Shown here one piece after another: positions 34,767-42,727 of a stretch of DNA of 64,000 nt (the first letter of the stretch is position 1; the number at the start of each line of letters is the position of its first letter). This DNA is from Geminicoccaceae bacterium (lineage in GTDB: Bacteria > Pseudomonadota > Alphaproteobacteria > Geminicoccales > Geminicoccaceae), in contig JACKIN010000001.1 of the NCBI GenBank assembly GCA_020638495.1, positions 434,001 to 498,000 on the forward strand, read 5' to 3'. Both the position numbers and the translations under genes were made by a program. The notes below the pieces were generated by a model. That model was not told where the DNA came from and did not search any database. It was given only the letters and a program-made list of their open reading frames with translations.

Positions 34767-34898
34767 TCAGAGAAAAGCGAGCCCCAGGAACGCAATGATC
34801 ACCAGGACAACGCTGGACCCCGCCGCGGGCAGCAGCGAGTCGAACACCAACGGGTGCAGGGAATCGGTGTATTCGGGAGGTGGTTCATTGCAACGCAT
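34767..34898 (-). CDS. 43-aa single-pass membrane protein
   Basis: A small ORF too short for most gene finders: a polar N-terminus (MRCNEPPPEYTDSLHPLV) and a C-terminal hydrophobic helix (VVLVIIAFLGLAFL) ending at the stop codon. GAGG lies 6 bp before the ATG. Its start codon is buried in one arm of a perfect 14-bp inverted repeat, so the two may be functionally linked. Conserved short membrane proteins of this layout occur in alphaproteobacteria, but I cannot name this one. Confidence 0.55.
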   Translation of the reverse strand: MRCNEPPPEYTDSLHPLVFDSLLPAAGSSVVLVIIAFLGLAFL

Positions 34899-34944
34899 GA
34901 TCGGCCTCGTGCCTGACTGCCTCGATGTGAGCCGATCATGCGTT
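34892..34944. promoter_or_regulatory. 14-bp perfect inverted repeat over a small-protein start
   Basis: AACGCATGATCGGC (34892–34905) and GCCGATCATGCGTT (34931–34944) are exact reverse complements separated by 25 nt. On the minus strand the second-transcribed arm holds the ATG of the 43-aa membrane protein. It could be an RNA hairpin hiding the start, or an operator. Confidence 0.55.
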
Positions 34945-35026
34945 ACGAAGGGCCCGGGCGGCTGTAGCGCCGGCTACAATCAATCGAAGATGTCAGGAAA
35001 TCTTCGGTGAGCCCAACCTCGAGGAC

Positions 35027-36019
35027 TCATGCCGCGACGTTGCGCTCGGCCCGGGGCGTGCGACCGAACATCTGCCGGTAGCAGGTGGAGAAGTGCGAGG
35101 CCGAGACGAAGCCGCAGGCGCAGGCGATGCTCATGATCGGCAGGTCGGTCTGGTAGAGCAGGTGCCTCGCCCGCTCGAGCCTGAGCTCGAGATAGTACTG
35201 GGCTGGCGTGCGGCCCATGTGGCGGCGGAACAGCCGCTCGAGCTGGCGGCGGGAGAGGCCGATATAGTGGGCGAGCTGCTCCTGCGGCAGCGGCTCCTCG
35301 ATGTTCGCCTCCATCAGCTCGATGGCGTTGATCAGCTTGGGGTGGTGCACGCCGAGCCGGATGCGGATCGGCATGCGCTGGCGGTCATGCGGGCCGCGGA
35401 TGCGGTCGAGCAGGCACTGCTCGCTGACCTTGGTGGCGAGCTCCTCGCCATGGGCCGCGGCGATCCGGCTCAGCATCAGGTCGAGCGGTGCGGTGCCGCC
35501 CGAGCAGGTGAAGCGGTTGCGGTCGATCTCGTAGAGGTCCGCGGCGACGTCGATATCCGGGAAGGCCTCGACGAACCCGGGCAGGTTCTCCCAGTGAATG
35601 GTGCAGCGGTGGTCCGTGATCAGCCCGGCCTTGGCGAGGATGTGGGCACCCGTGCAGAGTGCCCCGATCACTGCCCCGTGCCGGTCCATGCGCCTGAGCC
35701 AGGCGAAGACGTCCTTGTCGGCGTAGCGCTCACCGTGCAGGCCGGAGGCGAGGCAGATCGTCGGCAGGGACTGGCCGAAGCTCGCCTGTATCCGGTCCAT
35801 CGCCATGTCGACATTGACGCTGATGCCGTTGCTGCCGCGCACCGGGCCACCGTCCTTGGACAGCAGCAGCCAGCGGTACAGGCTGCGGCCGGACAGCCGA
35901 TTGGCGATGCGCAGCGGCTCGACGGCGCTCGCGAACGAGATCATGGAGAAATCGGGGACGAGAAAGAACGCAACCGTCTCGGTATCGACCGCCGCGCCCG
36001 CCGCCGTCACCACCTGCAT
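35027..36019 (-). CDS. GlxA-family AraC-type transcriptional regulator
   Basis: A 330-aa regulator. The N-terminal DJ-1/PfpI-like domain has VAFFLVPDFSMISFASAVEPLRIAN and GALCTGAHILAKAGLI. The C-terminal AraC double HTH (LPQEQLAHYIGLSRRQLERLF and MSIACACGFVSASHFSTCYR) lies at about residues 230–320. This subfamily includes GbdR-type activators of glycine betaine, dimethylglycine and sarcosine catabolism. The sarcosine oxidase genes begin 1.7 kb away, so control of soxBDAG is a reasonable inference, not a demonstrated link. Confidence 0.9.
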   Translation of the reverse strand: MQVVTAAGAAVDTETVAFFLVPDFSMISFASAVEPLRIANRLSGRSLYRWLLLSKDGGPVRGSNGISVNVDMAMDRIQASFGQSLPTICLASGLHGERYADKDVFAWLRRMDRHGAVIGALCTGAHILAKAGLITDHRCTIHWENLPGFVEAFPDIDVAADLYEIDRNRFTCSGGTAPLDLMLSRIAAAHGEELATKVSEQCLLDRIRGPHDRQRMPIRIRLGVHHPKLINAIELMEANIEEPLPQEQLAHYIGLSRRQLERLFRRHMGRTPAQYYLELRLERARHLLYQTDLPIMSIACACGFVSASHFSTCYRQMFGRTPRAERNVAA

Positions 36020-36134
36020 CGACCGTCACCATTCGCTCACATCGGCACGGCCTAACACAGTTTTTTCCAGCCAACCACAACGCAGGCGCGCGCCGACCCC
36101 CGCTGCGACCCTTGGCGGTCGCAGCCGCCCTGCC

Positions 36135-36500
36135 TCAGAGCTCCACCACGGGCTCGAAGCCGCCGAAGATCATCCGCTTGCCGTCGAACGGCATCGGGTT
36201 CTTCTCCGGATTGCACCGGTCGTCGGTCTTCATCAGCTCCCGCATCCGGCCCATGGCGGCGTCGCGGGTCGCCTTGTCCGGCCATTCGACCCAGGAGAAG
36301 ACCACCGTCTCGTCCTCCTTCGCCTTGACCGCCATGCGGAAATCCGTGGTCTCGCCCTTCGGCACGTCGTCGCCCCAGCATTCGAGGACGCGCGTGGCGC
36401 CGAGCTCCATGAACACGGTGTTCGCCTTGTTGGCGTGATCGATGAACCTCCGCCGGTTGGCGGTCGGCACCGCGATCACGAAGCCGTCGACGTAGGCCAT
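36135..36500 (-). CDS. DUF1428 family protein
   Basis: A 121-aa alpha/beta-barrel (dimeric ferredoxin-like) protein, recognised from MAYVDGFVIAVP, LECWGDDVPKGETTDF and the end MPFDGKRMIFGGFEP. The biochemical role of the family is unknown. It is frequently adjacent to glyoxalase-fold proteins, as here, where two VOC genes lie just upstream on the same strand. Confidence 0.9.
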   Translation of the reverse strand: MAYVDGFVIAVPTANRRRFIDHANKANTVFMELGATRVLECWGDDVPKGETTDFRMAVKAKEDETVVFSWVEWPDKATRDAAMGRMRELMKTDDRCNPEKNPMPFDGKRMIFGGFEPVVEL

Positions 36501-36537
36501 GATGGTCGCTCCCTTTCGCTTGGGTGCTGCTGTCGCC

Positions 36538-37020
36538 TCAGCTCTTCGCCACCGCGGCCTCGAGCGCCGCGAGGTCGATCTTTCTCATCCTCATCATCGC
36601 GTCGAAAGCGCGCCTGGCCTTCGCCCGATCGGCACTCGTCGTCAGCTCGAGCAGCAGCCGCGGCGTGATCTGCCAGGAGAAGCCCCAGCGGTCCTTGCAC
36701 CAGCCGCAGGCGCTCTCCGCCCCGCCATTGCCGACGATCGCGTTCCAGTAGCGGTCGGTCTCCTCCTGGTCGTCGGTGACGACCATGAAGCTGATCGCCT
36801 CGTCCGGCGTGAAGCTCGGCCCGCCATTGAGGCCGACGAACTTGCGGCCGAGCACCGTGAACTCGACGGTCAGCTCGCTGCCCTCCTGCCCGCCGGGAAA
36901 GTCGCCGGGCGCGGCATTCACGCGCCCGACCTGGCTGTCGGGAAAGGTGGCGGCATAGAATTCCGCCGCTTTCCTCGCTTCACCGTGGTCGAACCAAAGG
37001 CAGGTGACGAGCTCGGTCAT
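36538..37020 (-). CDS. VOC superfamily protein, PhnB/3-demethylubiquinone methyltransferase-like
   Basis: A 160-aa glyoxalase-fold protein with the TCLWFDHGEARKAAEFY N-terminus and DRWGFSWQITPRLL near the C-terminus, typical of the PhnB-like VOC group often misnamed as a methyltransferase domain. No enzyme activity can be assigned. The conserved C-terminal helical tail (AFDAMMRMRKIDLAALE) is present. It is 12 bp before the start of the next upstream VOC gene's stop and probably co-transcribed with it. Confidence 0.88.
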   Translation of the reverse strand: MTELVTCLWFDHGEARKAAEFYAATFPDSQVGRVNAAPGDFPGGQEGSELTVEFTVLGRKFVGLNGGPSFTPDEAISFMVVTDDQEETDRYWNAIVGNGGAESACGWCKDRWGFSWQITPRLLLELTTSADRAKARRAFDAMMRMRKIDLAALEAAVAKS

Positions 37021-37032
37021 CGGCAGTCTCCC

Positions 37033-37455
37033 TCAGCTTTGCGCTTTGTCGCCCTCGTAATTGAGCATCCAGGGCGTGCCGTAGCGGTCGGTGAACATGG
37101 AGAACCGCTCCGCCCAGAAGGTCTCGCCGGGCGCCATCGCCACGGACTGCGCATCCTCCGCCAGCGCCGCATGGATGCGCTCGAACTCGGCGAGCGATGG
37201 CGGGGCGATGGACACGGCGAAGCCCCGCGGCTTCTCGTACATCCCGTCGCTGTTGTCCGACGCCATGACGGTCGCGTTGCCGAGCTGCATGCTCATGTTC
37301 ATGACCATGTCGTCGCCGCCGGGCATGCGGCTCTCCGGATCGGGCGCGTCGCCGTTGCGGAAGACGTCGCCGACCTTGCCGCCGAGCGTCTCGGCATAGT
37401 GGGTCATCGCTTCCAGGCAGTTGCCCTTGAAGAAGAGATAGAGCGTCGGTTCCAT
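37033..37455 (-). CDS. VOC superfamily protein, PhnB-like
   Basis: A 140-aa PhnB/YjdN-type protein: MEPTLYLFFKGNCLEAMTHY, then GDDMVMNMSMQLGN, and the end WMLNYEGDKAQS. The ATG at 37455 has GAGAGGA at good spacing. Members bind metal in the VOC cleft, but the substrate is unknown. It is the first of a three-gene minus-strand group (VOC, VOC, DUF1428) leading to the GlxA regulator, and is divergent from soxB. Confidence 0.9.
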   Translation of the reverse strand: MEPTLYLFFKGNCLEAMTHYAETLGGKVGDVFRNGDAPDPESRMPGGDDMVMNMSMQLGNATVMASDNSDGMYEKPRGFAVSIAPPSLAEFERIHAALAEDAQSVAMAPGETFWAERFSMFTDRYGTPWMLNYEGDKAQS

Positions 37456-37734
37456 GGTGTTTCCTCTCCGTGTGCAGAGTGAAGCCGCGAAGTCGGCCCA
37501 ACGGAAATCAACTGCTAAGCTGGCGAGCGCGTTCCGCGTGCTCTTGCCGCAGGCGAACGGTGTTCGGCCCTGGCGAGCGCCGTCCCTCGGTGGCGGACCC
37601 GCCGGAATCGTGGTTAATGAGCGGCGTGCCGCCGCCGCCCGCCGCGCCGGCGCATGAAGGGGTCGCGCCGGGCAAAGCCCGGTCCGCGTCATGGGCTAGG
37701 TCGTCGACGGGCAGAGGGGAGCCGGCAGGGGCCG

Positions 37735-38985
37735 ATGCAACGCTACTCGATCGTCTCGCTGGCGCGGAACGCGCTCACCGGTCACCGCAACTGGCCCCAA
37801 GCCTGGCGGAGCCCCGAGCCGCGCCCCGAATACGACATCGTCATCATCGGTGCCGGCGGCCACGGGCTGGGCACGGCCTACTATCTCGCCAAGGAGCACG
37901 GCATCACCAATGTCGCCGTGATCGAGAAGGGCTGGCTCGGCGGCGGCAATACCGGCCGCAACACCACGATCATCCGCTCCAACTATCTCTACGACGAGAG
38001 CGCCGCCATCTACGACCACTCGGTCCGCTTGTGGGAAGGGCTCTCGGCCGAGCTGAACTACAACGTCATGTTCAGCCAGCGCGGCGTCATGATGCTGGCC
38101 CACAACACCCACGACGTGCAGGTGCTGAAGCGGCACATCCACGCCAATCGCCTGAACGGCGTCGACAACGAGTGGCTCACACCCGAGGCGGCGCAAGCCT
38201 TCTGCCCGCCCTTGTCGATCGACCGCCATGCCCGCTACCCCGTGGTGGGCGCCGCCCTGCAACGGCGCGGCGGCACGGCACGGCACGACGCGGTCGCCTG
38301 GGGCTATGCGCGCGGTGCGGATGCCAGGGGCGTCGACATCATCCAGAACTGCCCGGTCACCGGCATCCGCCGCGAGGGCGACCGCGTGGTCGGGGTCGAG
38401 ACCGCGAAAGGCTTCATCGCCGCCAGGCGGGTCGGCGTGGTCACGGCCGGCAGCACGCCGGTCGTCATGGGCATGGCGGGCGTGCGCATGCCGCTCGAAT
38501 CCTACCCGCTGCAGGCGCTCGTCTCGGAGCCGGTGAAGCCCGTCTTTCCCTGCGTGGTCATGTCCAACAGCGTGCACGCCTATATCAGCCAGTCCGACAA
38601 GGGCGAGCTCGTCATCGGCGCCGGCACGGACCAGTATGTGAGCTACAGCCAGCGCGGCGGCATCCAGATCCTCGAGCACACGCTCGAAGCCATCCTCGAG
38701 CTCTTCCCGATGTTCTCGCGCATGGCCATGCTCCGGCAGTGGGGCGGCATCGTCGACGTCACCCCCGACCGCAGCCCGATCATCGGCAAGACCCCGGTGG
38801 AGGGCCTCTTCGTCAATTGCGGCTGGGGCACGGGCGGCTTCAAGGCGACGACCGGCTCGGCCCACGTCTTCGCCCACACGCTGGCCACCGGCGAGCCGCA
38901 CAAGATCAACGCCCCCTTCACCCTCGATCGCTTCAGGACCGGCCGCCTGATCGACGAGGCCGCCGCCGCCGCCGTGGCGCACTAG
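37735..38985 (+). CDS. soxB: Sarcosine oxidase subunit beta
   Basis: A 416-aa flavoprotein subunit of heterotetrameric sarcosine oxidase, which converts sarcosine to glycine and passes the one-carbon unit to tetrahydrofolate. The FAD motif IIGAGGHGLG (about residues 37–46), the GGGNTGRNTT loop and the ARHDAVAWGYA segment (His at about 184, the covalent-FMN region) are present. The ATG at 37735, after AGGGG, gives the normal length; an in-frame ATG at 37654 would add 27 non-family residues. It is first of the order soxB–D–A–G. Confidence 0.96.
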   Translation: MQRYSIVSLARNALTGHRNWPQAWRSPEPRPEYDIVIIGAGGHGLGTAYYLAKEHGITNVAVIEKGWLGGGNTGRNTTIIRSNYLYDESAAIYDHSVRLWEGLSAELNYNVMFSQRGVMMLAHNTHDVQVLKRHIHANRLNGVDNEWLTPEAAQAFCPPLSIDRHARYPVVGAALQRRGGTARHDAVAWGYARGADARGVDIIQNCPVTGIRREGDRVVGVETAKGFIAARRVGVVTAGSTPVVMGMAGVRMPLESYPLQALVSEPVKPVFPCVVMSNSVHAYISQSDKGELVIGAGTDQYVSYSQRGGIQILEHTLEAILELFPMFSRMAMLRQWGGIVDVTPDRSPIIGKTPVEGLFVNCGWGTGGFKATTGSAHVFAHTLATGEPHKINAPFTLDRFRTGRLIDEAAAAAVAH

Positions 38986-38995
38986 GACGAGCCCG

Positions 38996-39280
38996 ATGCT
39001 GCTGATCGACTGCCCCCATTGCGGCCCCCGGGCCGAGATCGAGTTCCGCTGCGGCGGCGAGGCCCATATCGCCCGGCCGGCCTCGCCCGAGGAGACGAGC
39101 GACGCGGCCTGGCGCGACTATCTCTATCTGCGCCGGAGCCCGAAAGGCCTGCATCTCGAGCGCTGGAACCACATCCACGGCTGCCAGCGCTGGTTCAACG
39201 TGGCGCGCGACACGGTGAGCGACGAGATCCTGGCGGTCTATCCCATGGGCAGCCCGCCGCCCGACCTGGGCCGGACGTGA
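38996..39280 (+). CDS. soxD: Sarcosine oxidase subunit delta
   Basis: A 94-aa zinc-binding subunit of the heterotetramer. It has the CPHC pair near the N-terminus and HIHGCQRWFN, supplying the remaining His/Cys zinc ligands. It starts 10 bp after soxB and its stop overlaps the soxA ATG by 1 bp (TGATG). Confidence 0.96.
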   Translation: MLLIDCPHCGPRAEIEFRCGGEAHIARPASPEETSDAAWRDYLYLRRSPKGLHLERWNHIHGCQRWFNVARDTVSDEILAVYPMGSPPPDLGRT

Positions 39281-42183
39281 TGGCAGAGAACTTTCGCCTC
39301 GCCGAAGGTGGGCGGATCGACCGTGAGCGGCCGCTGCGGTTCCGCTTCAACGGGATGGAAATGCAGGGTTTCGCGGGCGACACGCTCGCCTCGGCGCTCC
39401 TCGCCAACGGCATCCATCTCGTCGGCCGCAGCTTCAAGTATCATCGCCCGCGCGGCATCATGACCGCGGGCCCCGAGGAGCCCAACGCGCTCCTCCAGCT
39501 CGATCGGGGCGGCGGGCGAAGCGACCCCAACATGCGGGCCACCGTGGTCGAGCTCATCGACGGGCTGGATGCGCGCAGCCAGAACCACTGGCCTTCCCTC
39601 GGTTTCGACATCGGCGCCATCAACGACCTCCTCTCGCCGCTCCTGCCCGCCGGCTTCTACTACAAGACCTTCAAGTGGCCGGCCTCCTTCTGGAAGAGCG
39701 TCTACGAGCCGCGCATTCGGGCCGCGGCCGGGCTGGGTGTGGCCCCGACCGAACCAGATCCCGACCGCTACCTCCACCGCCACGCGCATTGCGACGTGCT
39801 CGTCGTCGGCGGCGGCCCGGCCGGGCTGGATGCGGCCCTCATGGCCGGGCGTGCCGGCAAGCGCGTCATCCTCGCCGACGAGCAGAGCGAGCTCGGCGGC
39901 GGCTGGCTGGCACGCCCGGACGTGCCGTTGGCGCTCGCCGGGCGGCTCACCGAGCTCGCGACATTGCCCGAGGTGACGCTCCTGACCCGGACGACGGTCA
40001 CCGGCTACTACGACCACGGCTATGTCGTGGCCCTCGAGCGGGTCACCGACCATCTCGCCGATCCCGACCCGGACCTGCCGCGCCAGCGCCTCTGGCGGAT
40101 TCGCGCCCGTGAGGTGGTGCTCGCCACCGGCGCCATCGAGCGGCCCATCGTCTTTACCGGCAACGACCGTCCGGGCGTCATGCTGGCCTCGGCCGCGCGC
40201 GCCTATCTCAACCGCTTCGCCGTCCGCCCCGGCACGCGGGCCGTCGTCTTCACCAACAACGACACGGCCTATGTCGCGGCCCTCGATCTCGCCGCCAGAG
40301 GTGTCGGCATCGCCTGCATCGTCGACGCCCGGGCCAACCCCGAGGGCGCCCATGTCGCCGCGGCCCGGGCCGCGGGCATCCGTGTCGTCACCAATGCCGT
40401 CGTCGCCGGCACGGAGGGACGCAGGCGCATCACGCAGGCGGCCGTGGCGCGGCTCGCTGGCGATGGCGGCCTCGCAGGCCATCTGGGCGAGCCCATGGCC
40501 TGCGATCTCCTGCTCGTCTCGGGCGGCTGGAACCCCAATGTCTCGCTTTTCTCGCAGAGCCGCGGCCGGCTCCGCTTCGACGAGCGCCTGCAGGCCTTCG
40601 TGCCGGGCGAGGCCGTGCAGGCGACGAGCTGCGTCGGCGCCTGCGCCGGCGACTTCAGCGGCTTCGACGGCGATCCTGCCCCGCTCCGCCCGCTCTGGGC
40701 GGTGCCGGCCGACCGGCCGTCCGTCAGGGCCAAGGCCTTCGTCGACTTCCAGAACGACGTGACGGCGAAGGATCTGGGCCTGGCGCTGACCGAAGGCTTC
40801 CGCTCGATCGAGCACGTCAAGCGCTACACCACGACCGGCATGGGCACCGACCAGGGCAAGACCTCGAACGTCAACGCCCTGGCGCTGGTCGCGGAGAAGC
40901 TGGCGAAGCCGGTCGCCGACGTCGGCACGACGACTTTCCGCCCGCCCTACGTGCCGCTCGCCTTCGGCGCCATCGTCGGCCACAGCCGGGGTGCGCTCTT
41001 CGACGTCGTCCGCCGGACTCCGATGCACGAGATCGCCGCGGCGAAGGGGGCGGTCTTCGAGGATGTCGGCACCTGGAAGCGCGCCTGGTACTTCCCGAAG
41101 CCGGGCGAGGACATGCATGCCGCCGTTGCCCGCGAGACGGCGGCGGTGCGCCGGACCGCCGGCCTGCTCGATGCCTCCACGCTCGGCAAGATCGACGTGC
41201 AGGGCAAAGACGCCCGAACCTTCCTCGACCGCGTCTACACCAACGCCTGGTCGAAGCTCGCCCCCGGCATGTGCCGCTACGGCCTGATGCTCGGCGACGA
41301 CGGCTTCGTCATGGACGACGGCGTCACCGCCTGCCTCGACGACCGGCACTTCCACATGACGACGACCACGGGCGGCGCCGCCCGCGTGCTCGCCTGGCTC
41401 GAGGACCTGCTGCAGACCGAGTGGCCCGGCCTCGAGGTCTATCTCACCTCTGTCACCGAGGAATGGGCCGCCATCGCCATCAACGGCCCAAAGGCGCGCG
41501 ACGTGCTGGCCCCCCTGGTCGAGGGATGCGATCTCGCCGCCGATGCCTTCCCCCACATGGCCTGGCGTCCCGCCCGCATCGCCGGCATCGCGGGCCGCAT
41601 CTTCCGCATCAGCTTCACGGGCGAGCTCGCCTTCGAGGTCAACGTCCCGGCCGACCGGGGAGCCGAGATCCTCGAAGCCCTGCTCGAGGCGGGCCGCGCA
41701 CACGATGTCGAGCTCTACGGAACGGAGGCCATGCATGTCCTGCGCGCCGAGAAGGGCTTCATCATCGTGGGCCAGGAGACCGACGGCACGGTGACGCCGC
41801 TGGACCTCGGCATGGACTGGATCATCGCGAAGAAGAAGGGCGACTTCATCGGCAAGCGCGGCCTCACCCGGGAGGATCTCCAGCACCCCGATCGCCGCCA
41901 GCTCGTGGGCCTGCTCACCGCGGAGCCCGAGCGCGTCCTCGAGGAGGGCGCCCAGCTCACCGAGGCTGCGAACCCCGCCGTGCCGGCGCGGATGGTCGGC
42001 CACGTCACCTCGGCCTACCACAGCCCCAATCTCGGCCGCTCGATCGCCCTGGCCCTGGTCGAAGGTGGCCACGGCCGCCACGGGCAGACGCTCCACGTCC
42101 CGATGCCGTCAGGCCAGTCGATCGCCGCCCTGGTGACGAAGCCCCTCTTCATCGATCCGGAGGGGAGCCGCCTCCATGGCTGA
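39280..42183 (+). CDS. soxA: Sarcosine oxidase subunit alpha
   Basis: The 967-aa large subunit. It begins with a ferredoxin-like segment (LRFRFNGMEMQGFAGDTLASAL), followed by an NAD(P)-binding oxidoreductase domain (LVVGGGPAGLDAALMAGRAG, about residues 170–190). The second half is a GCV_T-like tetrahydrofolate-binding domain (from about 590), including YGTEAMHVLRAEKGF and VTPLDLGMDWII. The start overlaps the soxD stop; the end overlaps soxG by 8 bp. Confidence 0.96.
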   Translation: MAENFRLAEGGRIDRERPLRFRFNGMEMQGFAGDTLASALLANGIHLVGRSFKYHRPRGIMTAGPEEPNALLQLDRGGGRSDPNMRATVVELIDGLDARSQNHWPSLGFDIGAINDLLSPLLPAGFYYKTFKWPASFWKSVYEPRIRAAAGLGVAPTEPDPDRYLHRHAHCDVLVVGGGPAGLDAALMAGRAGKRVILADEQSELGGGWLARPDVPLALAGRLTELATLPEVTLLTRTTVTGYYDHGYVVALERVTDHLADPDPDLPRQRLWRIRAREVVLATGAIERPIVFTGNDRPGVMLASAARAYLNRFAVRPGTRAVVFTNNDTAYVAALDLAARGVGIACIVDARANPEGAHVAAARAAGIRVVTNAVVAGTEGRRRITQAAVARLAGDGGLAGHLGEPMACDLLLVSGGWNPNVSLFSQSRGRLRFDERLQAFVPGEAVQATSCVGACAGDFSGFDGDPAPLRPLWAVPADRPSVRAKAFVDFQNDVTAKDLGLALTEGFRSIEHVKRYTTTGMGTDQGKTSNVNALALVAEKLAKPVADVGTTTFRPPYVPLAFGAIVGHSRGALFDVVRRTPMHEIAAAKGAVFEDVGTWKRAWYFPKPGEDMHAAVARETAAVRRTAGLLDASTLGKIDVQGKDARTFLDRVYTNAWSKLAPGMCRYGLMLGDDGFVMDDGVTACLDDRHFHMTTTTGGAARVLAWLEDLLQTEWPGLEVYLTSVTEEWAAIAINGPKARDVLAPLVEGCDLAADAFPHMAWRPARIAGIAGRIFRISFTGELAFEVNVPADRGAEILEALLEAGRAHDVELYGTEAMHVLRAEKGFIIVGQETDGTVTPLDLGMDWIIAKKKGDFIGKRGLTREDLQHPDRRQLVGLLTAEPERVLEEGAQLTEAANPAVPARMVGHVTSAYHSPNLGRSIALALVEGGHGRHGQTLHVPMPSGQSIAALVTKPLFIDPEGSRLHG

Positions 42184-42718
42184 CCACGAGAAAGCGGCAG
42201 GCATCGAGCTGCGGCCCCGCCCCGAGCTCGGCAAGCTGACGCTCAGGGCGACCGACGAGGTGGCGAAGCTGGCAGCCGACGTGCTCGGCCGGCCCTGGCC
42301 CGCCGCGATCAACCGGGCGGCAGGCGAGGTCGACGACCGGACCCTGCGCCTCGGCCCCGACGAATTTCTCATGCTCGTGGCGCGTACCACGGTGGCCGGC
42401 CTCGTCGACCGCCTTCGGCCGGCGCTCGCCGACCACCACCACGCCCTGGTCGATGTCTCGGCCCGCCTCACCGCGCTGGAGCTCTCCGGGCCGATGGTCC
42501 GCCAGGCGCTGGCCGCTGCCTGCCCGCTCGACCTGCACGACAGCAGCTTCGCCGTCGATGCCGCCACGCGCACCATGCTGGGCAAGGCCGAGATCGTGCT
42601 GGACCGGCTGGCCGCCGACCGCTGGCGCCTCGCCGTCAACCGCTCCCTGGCACCCTATGTCGAAGCATTGCTGCACGAAGCCGGGCGGGAGTTCGGCGTC
42701 CGGACGCGGTCGCCCTGA
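42176..42718 (+). CDS. soxG: Sarcosine oxidase subunit gamma
   Basis: The 180-aa gamma subunit, related to the C-terminal part of aminomethyltransferases (LRLGPDEFLMLV, LVDVSARLTALELSGP). It overlaps soxA by 8 bp and completes soxBDAG. It is convergent with the SNF2 helicase gene, with only 9 bp between stops. The usual downstream folate genes (for example purU or folD) are not in the window. Confidence 0.95.
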   Translation: MADHEKAAGIELRPRPELGKLTLRATDEVAKLAADVLGRPWPAAINRAAGEVDDRTLRLGPDEFLMLVARTTVAGLVDRLRPALADHHHALVDVSARLTALELSGPMVRQALAAACPLDLHDSSFAVDAATRTMLGKAEIVLDRLAADRWRLAVNRSLAPYVEALLHEAGREFGVRTRSP

Positions 42719-42727
42719 GAGCGTGGC

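Noticed and set aside
34738..35010. A 90-aa plus-strand protein after tsaD
   Set aside because: It overlaps the tsaD end and is antisense to a better small membrane-protein ORF; no SD and no recognisable domain.
39238..42096. A 952-codon minus-strand frame and similar long antisense frames (for example 42917–46270 plus, 51026–52819 plus)
   Set aside because: All lie opposite genes with strong family matches (soxA, SNF2, ABC ATPase) and show the same GC-driven composition.
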